Positions 17,494 to 27,298 of a DNA stretch of 64,000 nt are shown here, piece after piece. The position numbers and the translations under genes are program-made. The notes beneath the pieces are model-generated. The model was not told where the DNA came from. It was given only the letters and a program-made list of their open reading frames with translations, and did no database searches. This DNA comes from Paraglaciecola sp. (GTDB lineage: Bacteria > Pseudomonadota > Gammaproteobacteria > Enterobacterales > Alteromonadaceae), in NCBI GenBank assembly GCA_009993955.1, contig JAACSL010000001.1:1-64000 (forward strand), given 5' to 3'. How positions within the stretch are numbered: position 1 is the first letter of the stretch; the number at the start of each line of letters is the position of its first letter.

Positions 17494-18678
17494 ATGAAAG
17501 ACCGTAATCACCTGTCAAATGTTGGCCTGACAAATCAAGTAGAAGTCATTAGTAATGGCTTGCTCGACATCCCCATGGTGCAGCTGCTGCAAGCCGACGG
17601 CTCACTACACGGCGATGCGACACTCCCTGATATGTCAGAAGAGTTAGCTAAAAAAATTCTCCACACCATGCAATATATTCGGATTTTAGATGAGCGTATG
17701 GTGGCGGCGCAACGTCAGGGACGCATCAGCTTTTACCTTGCCTGTACAGGTGAAGAGGCATCGACAATTGGCAGTGCAGCGGCCTTAGAGCCACAAGATA
17801 TGATTATGTCGCAATACCGTGAACAAGGTGCTTTGGCCTTTCGCGGCTTCACCACTGAGCAGTTTATGAACCAAATGTTTAGCAATGAAAAAGAGTTAAA
17901 CAAAGGTCGTCAAATGCCTATTCACTACGGTGTAAAAGACCTCAATTTCATGACCATTTCTTCTCCCCTCGGCACACAAATTCCTCAGGCAAGTGGGTAT
18001 GCCTATGGGCAAAAAATGGCAGGGGTGCCCGCGGTGACGATTTGTTATTTTGGAGAAGGTGCGGCCTCTGAGGGCGATTTTCATGCGGGCATGAACATGG
18101 CTGCGGTTTTAAATTGTCCTGTCATCTTTTTATGTCGCAACAACGGTTACGCGATTTCAACGCCATCCGAAGAGCAATTTGCGGGGGATGGCATTGCCTC
18201 ACGTGGCATTGGTTATGGTATTAAAACCATTCGTGTGGATGGAAATGACGTGATGGCTGTGTATGCGGCAACAGCTAAAGCCCGGCAAATTGCACTGACT
18301 GAACATTGCCCGGTACTTATCGAAGCCATGACGTATCGTCTGGCAGCGCACTCTACTTCTGATGATCCCACAGGCTATCGTTCAAAAGACGAAGAAGAGC
18401 GTTGGCGCGCCAAAGATCCCGTGCAACGTTTTGCGGCGTGGATGCAGAGCAAAGGCTGGTACAACGAAGAAGAGAGCAAAGCGCATATCGAGCAAACTCG
18501 CCAAGAGGTATTAAGTCAATTAAAACAAGTGGAAAAAGTCCCTGTTTGTCACATTAATGAAATCATCAACGACGTTTACGACACACCACCTTGGCACCTC
18601 AAAGAGCAATTGGCAGAGCTCAAAGCGCATATTGCCAAGTATCCCGAAGCTTATCCTAAAACAGCTGGGAGACTATAA
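17494..18678 (+). CDS. bkdA1: Branched-chain 2-oxoacid dehydrogenase E1 component, alpha subunit
   Basis: 394 residues. With the beta subunit it decarboxylates the 2-oxoacids of valine, leucine and isoleucine using thiamine diphosphate and passes the acyl group to E2. The ThDP motif runs from GEGAASEGD (187-195) to NN (216-217). The phosphorylation-loop region [20 protein letters not shown] is the BCKDH alpha type, which separates it from pyruvate dehydrogenase. An AAAGGTAGG box precedes the ATG at 17494. Two bases separate it from the beta subunit gene. Confidence 0.93.
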   Translation: MKDRNHLSNVGLTNQVEVISNGLLDIPMVQLLQADGSLHGDATLPDMSEELAKKILHTMQYIRILDERMVAAQRQGRISFYLACTGEEASTIGSAAALEPQDMIMSQYREQGALAFRGFTTEQFMNQMFSNEKELNKGRQMPIHYGVKDLNFMTISSPLGTQIPQASGYAYGQKMAGVPAVTICYFGEGAASEGDFHAGMNMAAVLNCPVIFLCRNNGYAISTPSEEQFAGDGIASRGIGYGIKTIRVDGNDVMAVYAATAKARQIALTEHCPVLIEAMTYRLAAHSTSDDPTGYRSKDEEERWRAKDPVQRFAAWMQSKGWYNEEESKAHIEQTRQEVLSQLKQVEKVPVCHINEIINDVYDTPPWHLKEQLAELKAHIAKYPEAYPKTAGRL

Positions 18679-18680
18679 CC

Positions 18681-19658
18681 ATGGCTAAAATGAATATGTT
18701 ACAGGCAGTCAATAGCGCCTTGATTACCGCCATGACAGAAAATGAAAAAGTCATGGTATTTGGCGAAGATGTTGGCCATTTTGGTGGTGTGTTTCGCGCA
18801 ACAAGCAACTTGCAAGAAAAGTTTGGTAAAGCACGTTGTTTCAATACCCCATTAACTGAACAAGGCATCATTGGTTTTGCCAATGGATTGGCGGCACAAG
18901 GTTCTACCCCTGTAGCGGAGATCCAGTTTGCTGATTATATCTTCCCAGCATTTGACCAAATAGTGAATGAAACTGCTAAATGGCGCTATCGTTCGGGTGG
19001 TCAGTTTAGTTGTGGTTCATTGACCATTCGCACGCCATACGGCGGGGGCATTTCTGGCGGTTTATATCACTCACAATCACCCGAAGCATTTTTTGCCCAC
19101 GTACCTGGTTTAAAAATTGTCGTGCCACGCAATCCCTATCAAGCAAAAGGTTTGTTATTAGCAGCGATCCGTGACGACAACCCAGTTTTGTTCATGGAGC
19201 CAAAACGCCTTTATCGTGCTTCGGTAGGGGACGTACCAGAGCATGATTACACCCTAGCCTTGGGTAAAGCCGAAGTGGTGCAAGCAGGCAGTGACATTAC
19301 TTTATTGGCCTGGGGTGCACAGATGGAAGTGATTGAAAAAGCAGCGGCCATGGCCAGTCAAGATGGCATCAGTTGTGAAATCATCGATTTATGCAGTATT
19401 TTGCCTTGGGATAGAGATACGGTGGCGGCGTCAGTGAAAAAAACCGGTCGTTTGCTGATCAACCACGAAGCCCCACGCACCGCTGGCTTCGCCAGTGAAA
19501 TCGCTGCGAGTATTCAAGAAGCGTGTTTTTTACACCTTGAATCGCCCATTACGCGAGTCTGCGGTTTAGATACACCTTACCCATTGGCGCATGAAAAAGA
19601 ATACATGCCTGATCATCTAAAAACTTACGAAGCCATCAAACGCTGCGTGCACTTTTAA
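18681..19658 (+). CDS. bkdA2: Branched-chain 2-oxoacid dehydrogenase E1 component, beta subunit
   Basis: 325 residues, the usual length. [23 protein letters not shown] and [16 protein letters not shown] form the N-terminal transketolase-like pyrimidine-binding region, and [25 protein letters not shown] is the conserved substrate/ThDP loop. The C-terminal transketolase domain ends with [14 protein letters not shown]. Translationally close to both neighbours (2 bp before it, 21 bp after it, with an AAAGGAG-type site for E2). Confidence 0.93.
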   Translation: MAKMNMLQAVNSALITAMTENEKVMVFGEDVGHFGGVFRATSNLQEKFGKARCFNTPLTEQGIIGFANGLAAQGSTPVAEIQFADYIFPAFDQIVNETAKWRYRSGGQFSCGSLTIRTPYGGGISGGLYHSQSPEAFFAHVPGLKIVVPRNPYQAKGLLLAAIRDDNPVLFMEPKRLYRASVGDVPEHDYTLALGKAEVVQAGSDITLLAWGAQMEVIEKAAAMASQDGISCEIIDLCSILPWDRDTVAASVKKTGRLLINHEAPRTAGFASEIAASIQEACFLHLESPITRVCGLDTPYPLAHEKEYMPDHLKTYEAIKRCVHF

Positions 19659-19679
19659 CAAATAAAGGAGAATAGATAG

Positions 19680-21281
19680 ATGACGGATTTTATTCTGCCG
19701 GATATTGGTGAAGGCATTGTGGAGTGTGAACTTTTAGAATGGTTAGTGGCTGAAGGTGATGACATTGTTGAAGATCAACCAGTAGCAGAAGTCATGACTG
19801 ACAAAGCAACGGTACAGATCCCGGCCATGCATAGTGGTAAAGTAACCAAGCTTTATTATAAAGCCGGTGATATTGCCAAAGTACATGCCCCCTTGTTTGC
19901 CATGCAGCAACAACATAGTGAAGTGAATCAGGCCCTCGATTCACACGCAGTAACGCCACAAGTAGCCAGCACTCAAGCCAATTCGCCGCTAGTCACATCC
20001 ACTGTACAAGCCAGCAGTGTCGCGAGTATTGACTTTATTTTGCCAGATATAGGTGAAGGTATCGTTGAATGTGAGCTGGTTAAATGGTTGGTGAGCGAAG
20101 GGCAGGTTATCGTTGAAGATCAGCCGGTTGTCGAAGTGATGACCGATAAAGCCTTGGTGGAGATTCCTGCCAAACATGCGGGCAAAGTGAGTCGTTTGTA
20201 TTATGCAGAAGGCGAAATTGCCAAAGTACATACTCCTTTATTTGCCATCCAAATTGACACTGAATTGAGCCAAGATTCGAGTAATCAAGTCCCGACACCT
20301 CGTTCAGAACAGCAAACACAAAGCAGTGCCCAAACACCAAGTCCAGCAAGGGTTACAGCGTCACAGACTGGTGCAGATAATGTAGGAGAAAGACCTGTGT
20401 CAGTGGGTAAGGCTTTAGCCAGCCCAGCTGTGCGGCGTATCGCTCGTGAAAAAAATATAGATCTTAGCCGCATACATGGCAGTGGTGCGAAAGGGCGAGT
20501 GCTGAAAGAAGACTTGTTGGATGTACACGCTGTAAACAGCAAAGCTGTTTCAACTAATCACACGCAATCGCCAAACAAAGGCGGTAAACGCACCGAAGCC
20601 ATCCGTGGTATACGCGCAGCCATGGCCAAGCAGATGACACATGCGGCGCTGAATATCCCGCATTTTATGGTGAGTGAAGAAATTCACATGGACAATCTCA
20701 TCGCAGCACGTGCGCAATTAAAAGATAAGTTTGCTCAGCAAGGGGTGAAATTGAGCTTTATGCCATTTTTCATCAAGGCCTTATCATTAGCGTTGAAACA
20801 ATTTCCCATTATCAATAGCCAAGTGAATGCCGATTGCACCGAGTTGACCTACCTCGATGATCATAATATTGGTATGGCGGTAGACTCGAAAATTGGCTTA
20901 GTCGTTCCGAATATCAAAGGTGTGCAACACTTATCATTGTTTGACATCGCCAAACAAAGTAATGAGTTGGTAGAGCTGGCACGAGTGGGTAAGCTAAAAA
21001 GTAGTGATTTAAAAGATGGCACCATCACCATTTCTAACATTGGTGTGTTAGGGGGAACGGTGGCCACACCTGTGATCAATGCCCCTGAATCTGCCATTGT
21101 TGCCTTGGGTAAAATGCAACGTTTGCCACGCTTTGATGACAACGACAAGGTAGTTGCGGTGAATATCATGCAAGTCAGTTGGTCGGGTGACCATCGAATT
21201 ATTGATGGCGCCACCATGGTACGCTTTAATAATCTGTGGAAGTCATATTTAGAAAATCCTTTGACTATGTTTATTGAATAA
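19680..21281 (+). CDS. bkdB: Branched-chain 2-oxoacid dehydrogenase E2 (dihydrolipoyl acyltransferase), two lipoyl domains
   Basis: 533 residues. Two lipoyl domains (about 3-76 and 118-191) carry lysines K42 and K157 in MTDKA, a peripheral E1/E3-binding domain lies at 244-281 (SPAVRRIAREKNIDLSRIHGSG) and the catalytic core at about 305-533 ends with H505 and D509 in DHRIIDGA. It transfers the acyl group from lipoamide to CoA. The two lipoyl domains are close copies of each other; single-lipoyl BCKDH E2 is more usual. No E3 gene follows, so a dihydrolipoamide dehydrogenase from elsewhere must serve. Confidence 0.93.
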   Translation: MTDFILPDIGEGIVECELLEWLVAEGDDIVEDQPVAEVMTDKATVQIPAMHSGKVTKLYYKAGDIAKVHAPLFAMQQQHSEVNQALDSHAVTPQVASTQANSPLVTSTVQASSVASIDFILPDIGEGIVECELVKWLVSEGQVIVEDQPVVEVMTDKALVEIPAKHAGKVSRLYYAEGEIAKVHTPLFAIQIDTELSQDSSNQVPTPRSEQQTQSSAQTPSPARVTASQTGADNVGERPVSVGKALASPAVRRIAREKNIDLSRIHGSGAKGRVLKEDLLDVHAVNSKAVSTNHTQSPNKGGKRTEAIRGIRAAMAKQMTHAALNIPHFMVSEEIHMDNLIAARAQLKDKFAQQGVKLSFMPFFIKALSLALKQFPIINSQVNADCTELTYLDDHNIGMAVDSKIGLVVPNIKGVQHLSLFDIAKQSNELVELARVGKLKSSDLKDGTITISNIGVLGGTVATPVINAPESAIVALGKMQRLPRFDDNDKVVAVNIMQVSWSGDHRIIDGATMVRFNNLWKSYLENPLTMFIE

Positions 21282-21295
21282 ACTTGGTAGAATTC

Positions 21296-21322
21296 AAACC
21301 CGCTATTTGCGGGTTTGTTTTT
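21296..21322 (+). terminator. Rho-independent terminator of the bkd operon
   Basis: AAACCCGC-TATTT-GCGGGTTT followed by GTTTTTT. A strong 8-bp GC-rich stem with T-tract, 14 bp after the E2 stop. It also shows that the rlmJ frame should start downstream, at 21356. Confidence 0.92.
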
Positions 21323-21355
21323 ATAGTCGGCCTTAAATTTTATTGGAGAGCGCTG

Positions 21356-22231
21356 GTGTTTAGTTATCGTCATAGTTTTCATGCGGGCAATCACGCCGAT
21401 GTACTGAAACACATTGTGCTCATGGGATTAATCAATAAAATGGCTGAAAAACCCAAGGGTTTTGTCTGTTTGGATACCCATAGTGGGGCGGGGTTGTACG
21501 ACTTATCGTCGGATAATGCGCAAAAAACCAATGAATTTCGTCAAGGCATAGAGCGTGTTATCAGTCATCCTAGCGCTAATCCCTTGATCCAAGCCTATCA
21601 ACATCTTGTGCAAAGCTATCATCGCCATGACAGTTACCCAGGTTCACCGCTGATTGCCAAGGCATTATTACGTGAGCAAGATCAACTGGTTTTGATGGAA
21701 TGGCACAATACTGAAATAGCCAATCTCAAAGCGAATGTTGCTGGAAAACATGTTGCCATTCATCATCGTGACGGCTACGAAGGCTTAGTCGCCATGACAC
21801 CACCGAGTTTAGCCCGCGGATTAGTGCTGATTGATCCCTCTTATGAAAATGCGCAAGAGTATCAACAAGTGTTGGATACGGTAATTAAGGTACAACGTAA
21901 ATGGAACGCAGGGGTAATTGCCATTTGGTACCCCTTAATTGCTGAGCGAACGACCACGGATAGCCAAGTTAACTACGCGCAAAGCAAAAAGGGTAAGAGT
22001 GAGGGCTTATTGGCACAATTAGCGGCCCAGCCCTTTAAAAACCTGCTAAACATCGAGTTATGCGTAACTGGAAACGCCGATGGTGCAGGCATGTATGGCT
22101 CAGGCTTGGTGATCATCAACGCCCCCTGGCAGTTCGACACGCAGATAAAAGAGGTATTGCTTGAACTGCAACCATTGCTATCGCAATCCGCTACTGGCAG
22201 TGCCCGTGTTGAATGGTTAATTCAGGACTAA
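21356..22231 (+). CDS. rlmJ: 23S rRNA (adenine-2030-N6)-methyltransferase RlmJ
   Basis: 291 residues from GTG at 21356, preceded by TGGAGAG; the frame is open back to 21284 but that part is the bkd terminator. The N-terminus FSYRHSFHAGNHADVLKH is the RlmJ signature, followed by the SAM-binding LDTHSGAGLYDL and the catalytic LIDPSYE. It methylates A2030 of 23S rRNA. First gene of a tight four-gene run; the kinase gene starts three bases after its stop. Confidence 0.93.
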   Translation: MFSYRHSFHAGNHADVLKHIVLMGLINKMAEKPKGFVCLDTHSGAGLYDLSSDNAQKTNEFRQGIERVISHPSANPLIQAYQHLVQSYHRHDSYPGSPLIAKALLREQDQLVLMEWHNTEIANLKANVAGKHVAIHHRDGYEGLVAMTPPSLARGLVLIDPSYENAQEYQQVLDTVIKVQRKWNAGVIAIWYPLIAERTTTDSQVNYAQSKKGKSEGLLAQLAAQPFKNLLNIELCVTGNADGAGMYGSGLVIINAPWQFDTQIKEVLLELQPLLSQSATGSARVEWLIQD

Positions 22232-22234
22232 CGC

Positions 22235-24115
22235 ATGCAGTCTCCAGCAGGCATTAAGCATTTCTATATTCCAGATGAGCAATCTATCTATCTGCTCTCC
22301 CACAAAGATGCAAAAAAGCTTAAAGACTGGTTCAAGCTGTGTACTGAACAATTAGCCTTGCTGGGTTATGAAGATATTCAACTTATTGGTAAGGGGGCCT
22401 TTGGTTTTGCTTTTGCCGGTAATTTGAGCACACAACACACTGATGACAGCGCGGATAAACACTATGTGTTTAAATTCTCCCGCGTCAATTTACCCCAACA
22501 TGTACAAGACAGACTTGAAGAAGAAGCCTACATGCTTAGTCATGTTGAGCACCCGAATGTGCCGCCCCTCATTGAGTTTCAACGGGTAAAAAAACAAGCG
22601 ATTTTGGTGATGCAAAGGGCGAGGGGGGAAGACTTAGAAAAAGTGTCGCTGCAACAAGGTCCTTTATCGCCGCGTTTGATTGTTAAAATTGCCGCGCAAT
22701 TGGCAGAGGTGCTGTTGTATTTGCGTAATTTTCAGCACAATGGTCAACACAAACCCATTGTGCATGGGGATATCAAGCCGTCCAATATTGTGTTTGATCC
22801 CCACACCGAACAAATTGGCTTGATTGACTGGGGCTCCTCGGTGTTTGCGCAGGTGGACGCGCAGGGACAATACCTCAGCCAAAACGTCATGGATTTAATG
22901 TCGGGTGAGTTCCAGCAGACCAATGCACGCCTCGGTGATGTGTATTTTATTGGTGAAGAACAACTTAATGGTGAGTTATCGTCACCACGTTTTGATGAAC
23001 AAGGTCTAGCCAGCACCTTGTATGCCCTTGCATCCGGCCAATCTTGCCGCTTTGGCCATCAGGTTATTTCGCCAAACTCCCTTGGTTTACCACAAGAACT
23101 GGCGCGAACTTTGACAGCGATGTTAAGCGATGATCCACGTCAGCGCCGAGAAGGTGGTGATTATTTGCTGCGAAATATGCAGTACATGAAAAATTTAAGT
23201 TTAGCGGATGCTGTTAACCTAGCAGGCGACGCTCAGACCTTAGACGACACAAACTTAAAAACCCTAATCCCCAATTGGCTGCATGCCAAATACAAAGATA
23301 TCGATACGGTGGTTTACAGCTCACGAAAGTCTTTTTTGCGCGCTGAATCTTGTTCGGTGAATCAGGAACTCAGTTACCTCAATGATGCGCAGTTTGAACG
23401 GTATTATAAAAATTACTTGCAGGGCATGGGTGATACTGAAAAAGCCTTTATTTCAGCAGTCAGTCGCCTGGGTAAATATCCGGTAGCCGGAGGCTTAGCG
23501 ATACGTTGGCAAAACGAGGGGGTCTATATCGACTCTAGCTTGAACCTCTACGATACAAATTTGCAGAAAGCTTTCGCTAGTGCGGTTAACAACGTGGTGC
23601 ACCTCGCTCGGGCGATCAAGCGAGTAGGGGTGTTTAAATGTTGTTTGTTTAATGCCCGAGATACCCTGCATTTAGAACGTGATAGCGAGCATGTACCCTT
23701 TGTGCCTGAGCCAGGTATGCGCATCCCCTATGAATTAAGCCAGATTTCTCTGAGCGAAGACGAAAGCCGCATGCATTCATATTTTGAAGACGGGGATGAT
23801 CCCGATGAATTATTAAGCCTACCCGAAGCGATGTTAGCGCTGATTAGGCAATTAAATAGTATTCATCATACGGGCTGTATCATCTTTGAATCCTTGCCAA
23901 CACACTTAAAAATTCATAGTTACTACACCTTGCTAAATCACAATATGGAGCTTGAATTCAAAAGCCTACTGCAAGATATTATTGATTTAATTCCACAAAT
24001 CAGTGGCTTAGGGATATCGGGTTTTATGAAGTTACCCTATAAAGATACACGTTTTTTTGAACATCAAAGCCGTATGCCCGACAAATTTTATCCGCGCAAT
24101 CCGCACCAAGTTTGA
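22235..24115 (+). CDS. Hanks-type serine/threonine protein kinase with unknown C-terminal domain
   Basis: 626 residues, no transmembrane segment seen, so cytoplasmic. The kinase domain covers about 45-320: glycine loop GKGAFGFAFAG (52-62), K80 in YVFKFSR, a helix-C glutamate around 95-97, catalytic loop HGDIKPSN (177-184) lacking the HRD arginine, and DWG (198-200) in place of DFG. All catalytic residues are therefore present. The last 300 residues, including AVSRLGKYPVAGGLAIRW and an acidic stretch near 505-525, match no family I know. It follows rlmJ by three bases and precedes tesB by 15. No partner phosphatase is nearby. Confidence 0.82.
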   Translation: MQSPAGIKHFYIPDEQSIYLLSHKDAKKLKDWFKLCTEQLALLGYEDIQLIGKGAFGFAFAGNLSTQHTDDSADKHYVFKFSRVNLPQHVQDRLEEEAYMLSHVEHPNVPPLIEFQRVKKQAILVMQRARGEDLEKVSLQQGPLSPRLIVKIAAQLAEVLLYLRNFQHNGQHKPIVHGDIKPSNIVFDPHTEQIGLIDWGSSVFAQVDAQGQYLSQNVMDLMSGEFQQTNARLGDVYFIGEEQLNGELSSPRFDEQGLASTLYALASGQSCRFGHQVISPNSLGLPQELARTLTAMLSDDPRQRREGGDYLLRNMQYMKNLSLADAVNLAGDAQTLDDTNLKTLIPNWLHAKYKDIDTVVYSSRKSFLRAESCSVNQELSYLNDAQFERYYKNYLQGMGDTEKAFISAVSRLGKYPVAGGLAIRWQNEGVYIDSSLNLYDTNLQKAFASAVNNVVHLARAIKRVGVFKCCLFNARDTLHLERDSEHVPFVPEPGMRIPYELSQISLSEDESRMHSYFEDGDDPDELLSLPEAMLALIRQLNSIHHTGCIIFESLPTHLKIHSYYTLLNHNMELEFKSLLQDIIDLIPQISGLGISGFMKLPYKDTRFFEHQSRMPDKFYPRNPHQV

Positions 24116-24130
24116 TAGTTGAGTGAAGCC

Positions 24131-24997
24131 ATGACAGACACAAAATTAGTTGATTTACTGACCCTTGAAAAGATCGAGCAGGGGCTCTTTCGCGGACAAA
24201 GCTGGGATCTGGGTTTTCGTGCCTTGTTTGGTGGGCAGGTTTTAGGTCAAGCCCTTGCTGCTGCTCAATTGACGCTGCCTGAAGGTCGCCTTGCTCACTC
24301 CTTCCACAGTTACTTTTTGTTGCCTGGCGATGCCAATCATCCCGTGTTATTTGATGTTGAAAATGTGCGTGATGGTCGCAGTTTTTCTACCCGCAGGATC
24401 AAAGCCATTCAGCATGGCAAAAATATTTTTTATATGACGGCCTCTTTTCAACAGCCGGAAGAAGGTTTAGAACATCAGTTTGCGCAAATGCCTGATGTGC
24501 CGCCGCCTGAGTCTATTGAGCCAGACATCAAATTTTATGACGACTGTTTGCACGATATGTCACAGCGCATGCGCGAGACCATCGGCTACCACAAACCCAT
24601 CGACATGCGCACAGTGCAGGCAATCGACCCCTACAAACCACAAATTCAAGCCCCGAACCGCTATATTTGGATGAAAGCGCAGGAAGTATTACACGGCAAT
24701 GTGGACTTAAATCAAACCATGCTCGCCTATGCCTCTGATTATCATTTTTTAGCGACATCATTACAGCCTCATGGCATTTCAGTGCGTAATAAAAATCTGC
24801 GTATGGCCACCATTGATCACGCGATGTGGTTCCATCATCCCTTCAATTTTGATGATTGGCTGTTGTACTGCGCACAAAGTCCGTTTAGCGGTGGCGCGCG
24901 AGGTTTGGTTCGCGGGCAGTTTTTTGATCGTCAAGGAAGGTTAGTGGCCTCCACCATGCAAGAAGGCCTGATGCGGCAAATAGGAGAAAAGCCATGA
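24131..24997 (+). CDS. tesB: Acyl-CoA thioesterase II
   Basis: 288 residues from ATG at 24131; a TTG at 24119 is in frame but E. coli TesB length (about 286) favours the ATG. Double hot-dog protein that hydrolyses medium- and long-chain acyl-Co[24 protein letters not shown] and [12 protein letters not shown] are N-terminal hot-dog signatures, and [32 protein letters not shown] and [19 protein letters not shown] cover the second half with the catalytic residues. The stop overlaps the next start by four bases. Confidence 0.94.
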   Translation: MTDTKLVDLLTLEKIEQGLFRGQSWDLGFRALFGGQVLGQALAAAQLTLPEGRLAHSFHSYFLLPGDANHPVLFDVENVRDGRSFSTRRIKAIQHGKNIFYMTASFQQPEEGLEHQFAQMPDVPPPESIEPDIKFYDDCLHDMSQRMRETIGYHKPIDMRTVQAIDPYKPQIQAPNRYIWMKAQEVLHGNVDLNQTMLAYASDYHFLATSLQPHGISVRNKNLRMATIDHAMWFHHPFNFDDWLLYCAQSPFSGGARGLVRGQFFDRQGRLVASTMQEGLMRQIGEKP

Positions 24998-25512
24998 TTT
25001 ACCAATTAGGTGATGCCAAAGTCGACAATAACCAAGCGGCGTTTATCGCGCCAGGCAGCCATGTTATTGGTTTAGTTAAATTAGAAAAAGACAGCAGCAT
25101 TTGGTTTAACGCCGTACTGCGTGGTGATTGTGATCTTATTACCGTAGGTGAAGGCAGCAATATCCAAGACGGTGCTATTTTACATACTGATCACGGAATT
25201 CCTTTAAACATCGGCAGAGGTGTCACAGTGGGTCATAAAGTCATGTTGCACGGCTGTGAAATCGGCGATTTTAGTTTGATTGGCATTAATAGTGTGATTT
25301 TAAATGGTGCCAAGATTGGTCAACATTGTGTGATTGGTGCCAATGCACTCATCACCGAAAATATGATTATTCCAGATGGTACAGTGGTGATGGGCTCACC
25401 GGGCAAGGTAGTCAAAACAGTATCTGATAAACAAAAGCTTATGTTAGAAAAATCTGCTGAATATTACGTGACCAACGCCAAACGATTCGCGGCACAACTT
25501 AAAGCGATGTAA
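24994..25512 (+). CDS. Gamma-carbonic anhydrase family protein (YrdA/PaaY-like)
   Basis: 172 residues forming a left-handed beta-helix of hexapeptide repeats. Zinc-binding histidines are in ILHTDHGIP and VGHKVMLHG. The C-terminus is a helix ([20 protein letters not shown]). Proteins of this group may be carbonic anhydrases or thioesterases (PaaY); activity cannot be decided. The ATG overlaps the tesB stop in ATGA, so the two are translationally coupled, and a link to acyl-CoA salvage is plausible. Confidence 0.88.
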   Translation: MIYQLGDAKVDNNQAAFIAPGSHVIGLVKLEKDSSIWFNAVLRGDCDLITVGEGSNIQDGAILHTDHGIPLNIGRGVTVGHKVMLHGCEIGDFSLIGINSVILNGAKIGQHCVIGANALITENMIIPDGTVVMGSPGKVVKTVSDKQKLMLEKSAEYYVTNAKRFAAQLKAM

Positions 25513-25831
25513 AGGTTTGTATTAATCCTGTTGCAGACGCTTAAGAAAAAAGCACTTACCAAGATAGGGTAAAGGAAGACTAACACAACAAGGGAAAGTT
25601 ATCGGCGTCGCTTGTTAGTGCTTAAATAGTTAATTTAACATAATATACATTATAGGAATGTAACTAATGATTTACTTGTACGCTTGCGCCAGCGTGGTTA
25701 TTTGCTGCTACCAATAAAGCGTCGTTAAAATCCAGTAACATTTTTCGTCTAGGCAATGCACTTGAAACCTTGCAGAATAATCGCTACTTAGCAAGTCAAT
25801 AACCACCTACACCAAGAATCACGGAGCTGTT
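25513..25831. other. Intergenic region of about 320 bp
   Basis: Between the gamma-carbonic-anhydrase gene and a small exported protein gene. AT-rich stretch at 25625-25680 may carry the promoter of the latter. I see no convincing open frame, RNA gene or strong terminator. Confidence 0.4.
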
Positions 25832-26329
25832 GTGAAGCGTTTATTGTTATTAATGTTATCTCTGTCTGTTGCGTCAGTGTCTGCCAGTCAATTTAAATCT
25901 GCACAAGTTAATGAGCAAAACACCATGTCGAGTTTTGCGGCAACACAACAAGATGACACACCAAAACATGATCAAAAATCTTGGGTACCTGACACTCGCA
26001 TTTCTTTGGATTCAATCCACATTGTTGAACTGAGATTAACATCGCCGGAACAAACAAAAACAGCATTTATGACAATGACTGAAGTTGTGTTCAGGATTAC
26101 TCAAGGCCACACAGAAAAACCGTCCACAAAGCAATATGTTGCTTTGCAGACCGCACAGCCAGATAAGCACAACAGCCTAGCTGCATTAAATGACGCAGAT
26201 TACTCAGCCAAATCATTTGTACAAAATTACCAGGTACCACTGTCAAATCAATCACTCAACTACACGCTGCCAGCCGCACCGAGTTTGTTAGAAAGTTCGA
26301 TGAATGCAAAACCACAAGTGATGTTTTAA
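25832..26329 (+). CDS. Hypothetical exported protein
   Basis: 165 residues from GTG at 25832, which has ACGGAG upstream. A clear signal peptide (KRLLLLMLSLSVASVSASQ) suggests cleavage after ASVSA near residue 19 and export to the periplasm or beyond. The mature part is polar, Gln/Thr/Ser-rich with few cysteines and no domain that I recognise. It converges with kdgK and overlaps its end by four bases. Probably lineage-specific. Confidence 0.55.
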   Translation: MKRLLLLMLSLSVASVSASQFKSAQVNEQNTMSSFAATQQDDTPKHDQKSWVPDTRISLDSIHIVELRLTSPEQTKTAFMTMTEVVFRITQGHTEKPSTKQYVALQTAQPDKHNSLAALNDADYSAKSFVQNYQVPLSNQSLNYTLPAAPSLLESSMNAKPQVMF

Positions 26330-27264
26330 ACAATTCTATTGAGTGTAAGAAAATCTGCCATGGTCGCTTTTTCTACAATAGCGCCACGATGGCCAATGAC
26401 AAAAGCGGCAAGCTTTGCGCCAAAACGCGCTGAGCGTTGCTCATTTTGCCCTGCCAGACGCGCTGCCAGATAGCCTCCATTAAAAGCGTCACCTGCAGCG
26501 GTGGTATCGACTACTTGCTTTACCACATAGGCGGGCTCAATATAGTGCTGGCTACCTGAAAATATCTGCACGCCATGTTCACCATTTTTAATGACAATTT
26601 CTTCAACACCAAGTGCTTGAACGTGATGTTTCACGGCGTCGAGATCAGCCTGTCCGTATAAGGTTTTGTGATCATCACAACCTGGGAAAGCAATGGTAGC
26701 CAACTGATACGCCTTATCTGTGTAGTCACGCGCGTGTTCAACGGATTGCCAAAGTTTGGGACGGTAATTGGGGTCGAAAATAATGCGACACCCTCGCTCC
26801 TTTAATTCAGTCACTTTCTGTAAAAACTGTTTTCTATTGTCATCAGACAAAATCGCTAAACTGATGCCAGAAAAAAATAGGCTGCTTGCTTGATCTACAA
26901 TATTTCGCGCGGTTTGCTCATGTAAAACGCCCAATAATTGTCGTGCGGCAGAGTCGCTGCGCCAATAGGCAAAACTGCGCTCGCCCTTGCAATCTGTATT
27001 AATTAAATACAATCCCAAGGTTTTATCTTTTTGTCGTAGAACCAAGGAGGGATCCAGTTGTTCTTGCACTAAGCTATCCAAAAACCCTTGGCTCAGAGGA
27101 TCTGTGCCAGCTGCTGTCCAATATGCAACATCTAAATTAGGGTTACAGCGCTTGAGATAAACGGCCGTGTTGTAGGTATCCCCGGCATATGTTTGATAGT
27201 ACAGGTGCTCTGCCCTACCCGACATTTCCACCATACATTCACCTACCACAATGTGCATAGCCAT
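26326..27264 (-). CDS. kdgK: 2-keto-3-deoxygluconate kinase
   Basis: 312 residues from ATG at 27264, which has AAGGAG eight bases upstream; a GTG at 27273 is too close to that box. PfkB-family sugar kinase phosphorylating KDG to KDPG. The C-terminal PfkB signature DTTAAGDAFNGGYLAARL contains the catalytic aspartate, and SGRAEHLYYQTYAGDTYNTAVYL is the KdgK-type substrate region. Last gene of the uronate operon. KDPG aldolase, the next enzyme, is not in the window. Confidence 0.92.
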   Translation of the reverse strand: MAMHIVVGECMVEMSGRAEHLYYQTYAGDTYNTAVYLKRCNPNLDVAYWTAAGTDPLSQGFLDSLVQEQLDPSLVLRQKDKTLGLYLINTDCKGERSFAYWRSDSAARQLLGVLHEQTARNIVDQASSLFFSGISLAILSDDNRKQFLQKVTELKERGCRIIFDPNYRPKLWQSVEHARDYTDKAYQLATIAFPGCDDHKTLYGQADLDAVKHHVQALGVEEIVIKNGEHGVQIFSGSQHYIEPAYVVKQVVDTTAAGDAFNGGYLAARLAGQNEQRSARFGAKLAAFVIGHRGAIVEKATMADFLTLNRIV

Positions 27265-27298
27265 GTTTCTCACTCCTTATTTGTGGCTGACAACGCGA

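Noticed and set aside
17290-17511. 73-codon minus-strand frame as a protein gene
   Set aside because: Its start lies inside bkdA1 and its first residues are the complement of the bkdA1 ribosome binding site; no homology recognised. Kept only as a low-interest finding.
20032-20250. Direct DNA repeat as a mobile or recombination element within the E2 gene
   Set aside because: It is explained by duplication of the lipoyl domain at protein level, with diverged codons.
25513-25831. Possible integron attC-like or tRNA-like structure
   Set aside because: No cloverleaf, no core sites and no integrase nearby; only ordinary AT-rich intergenic sequence.
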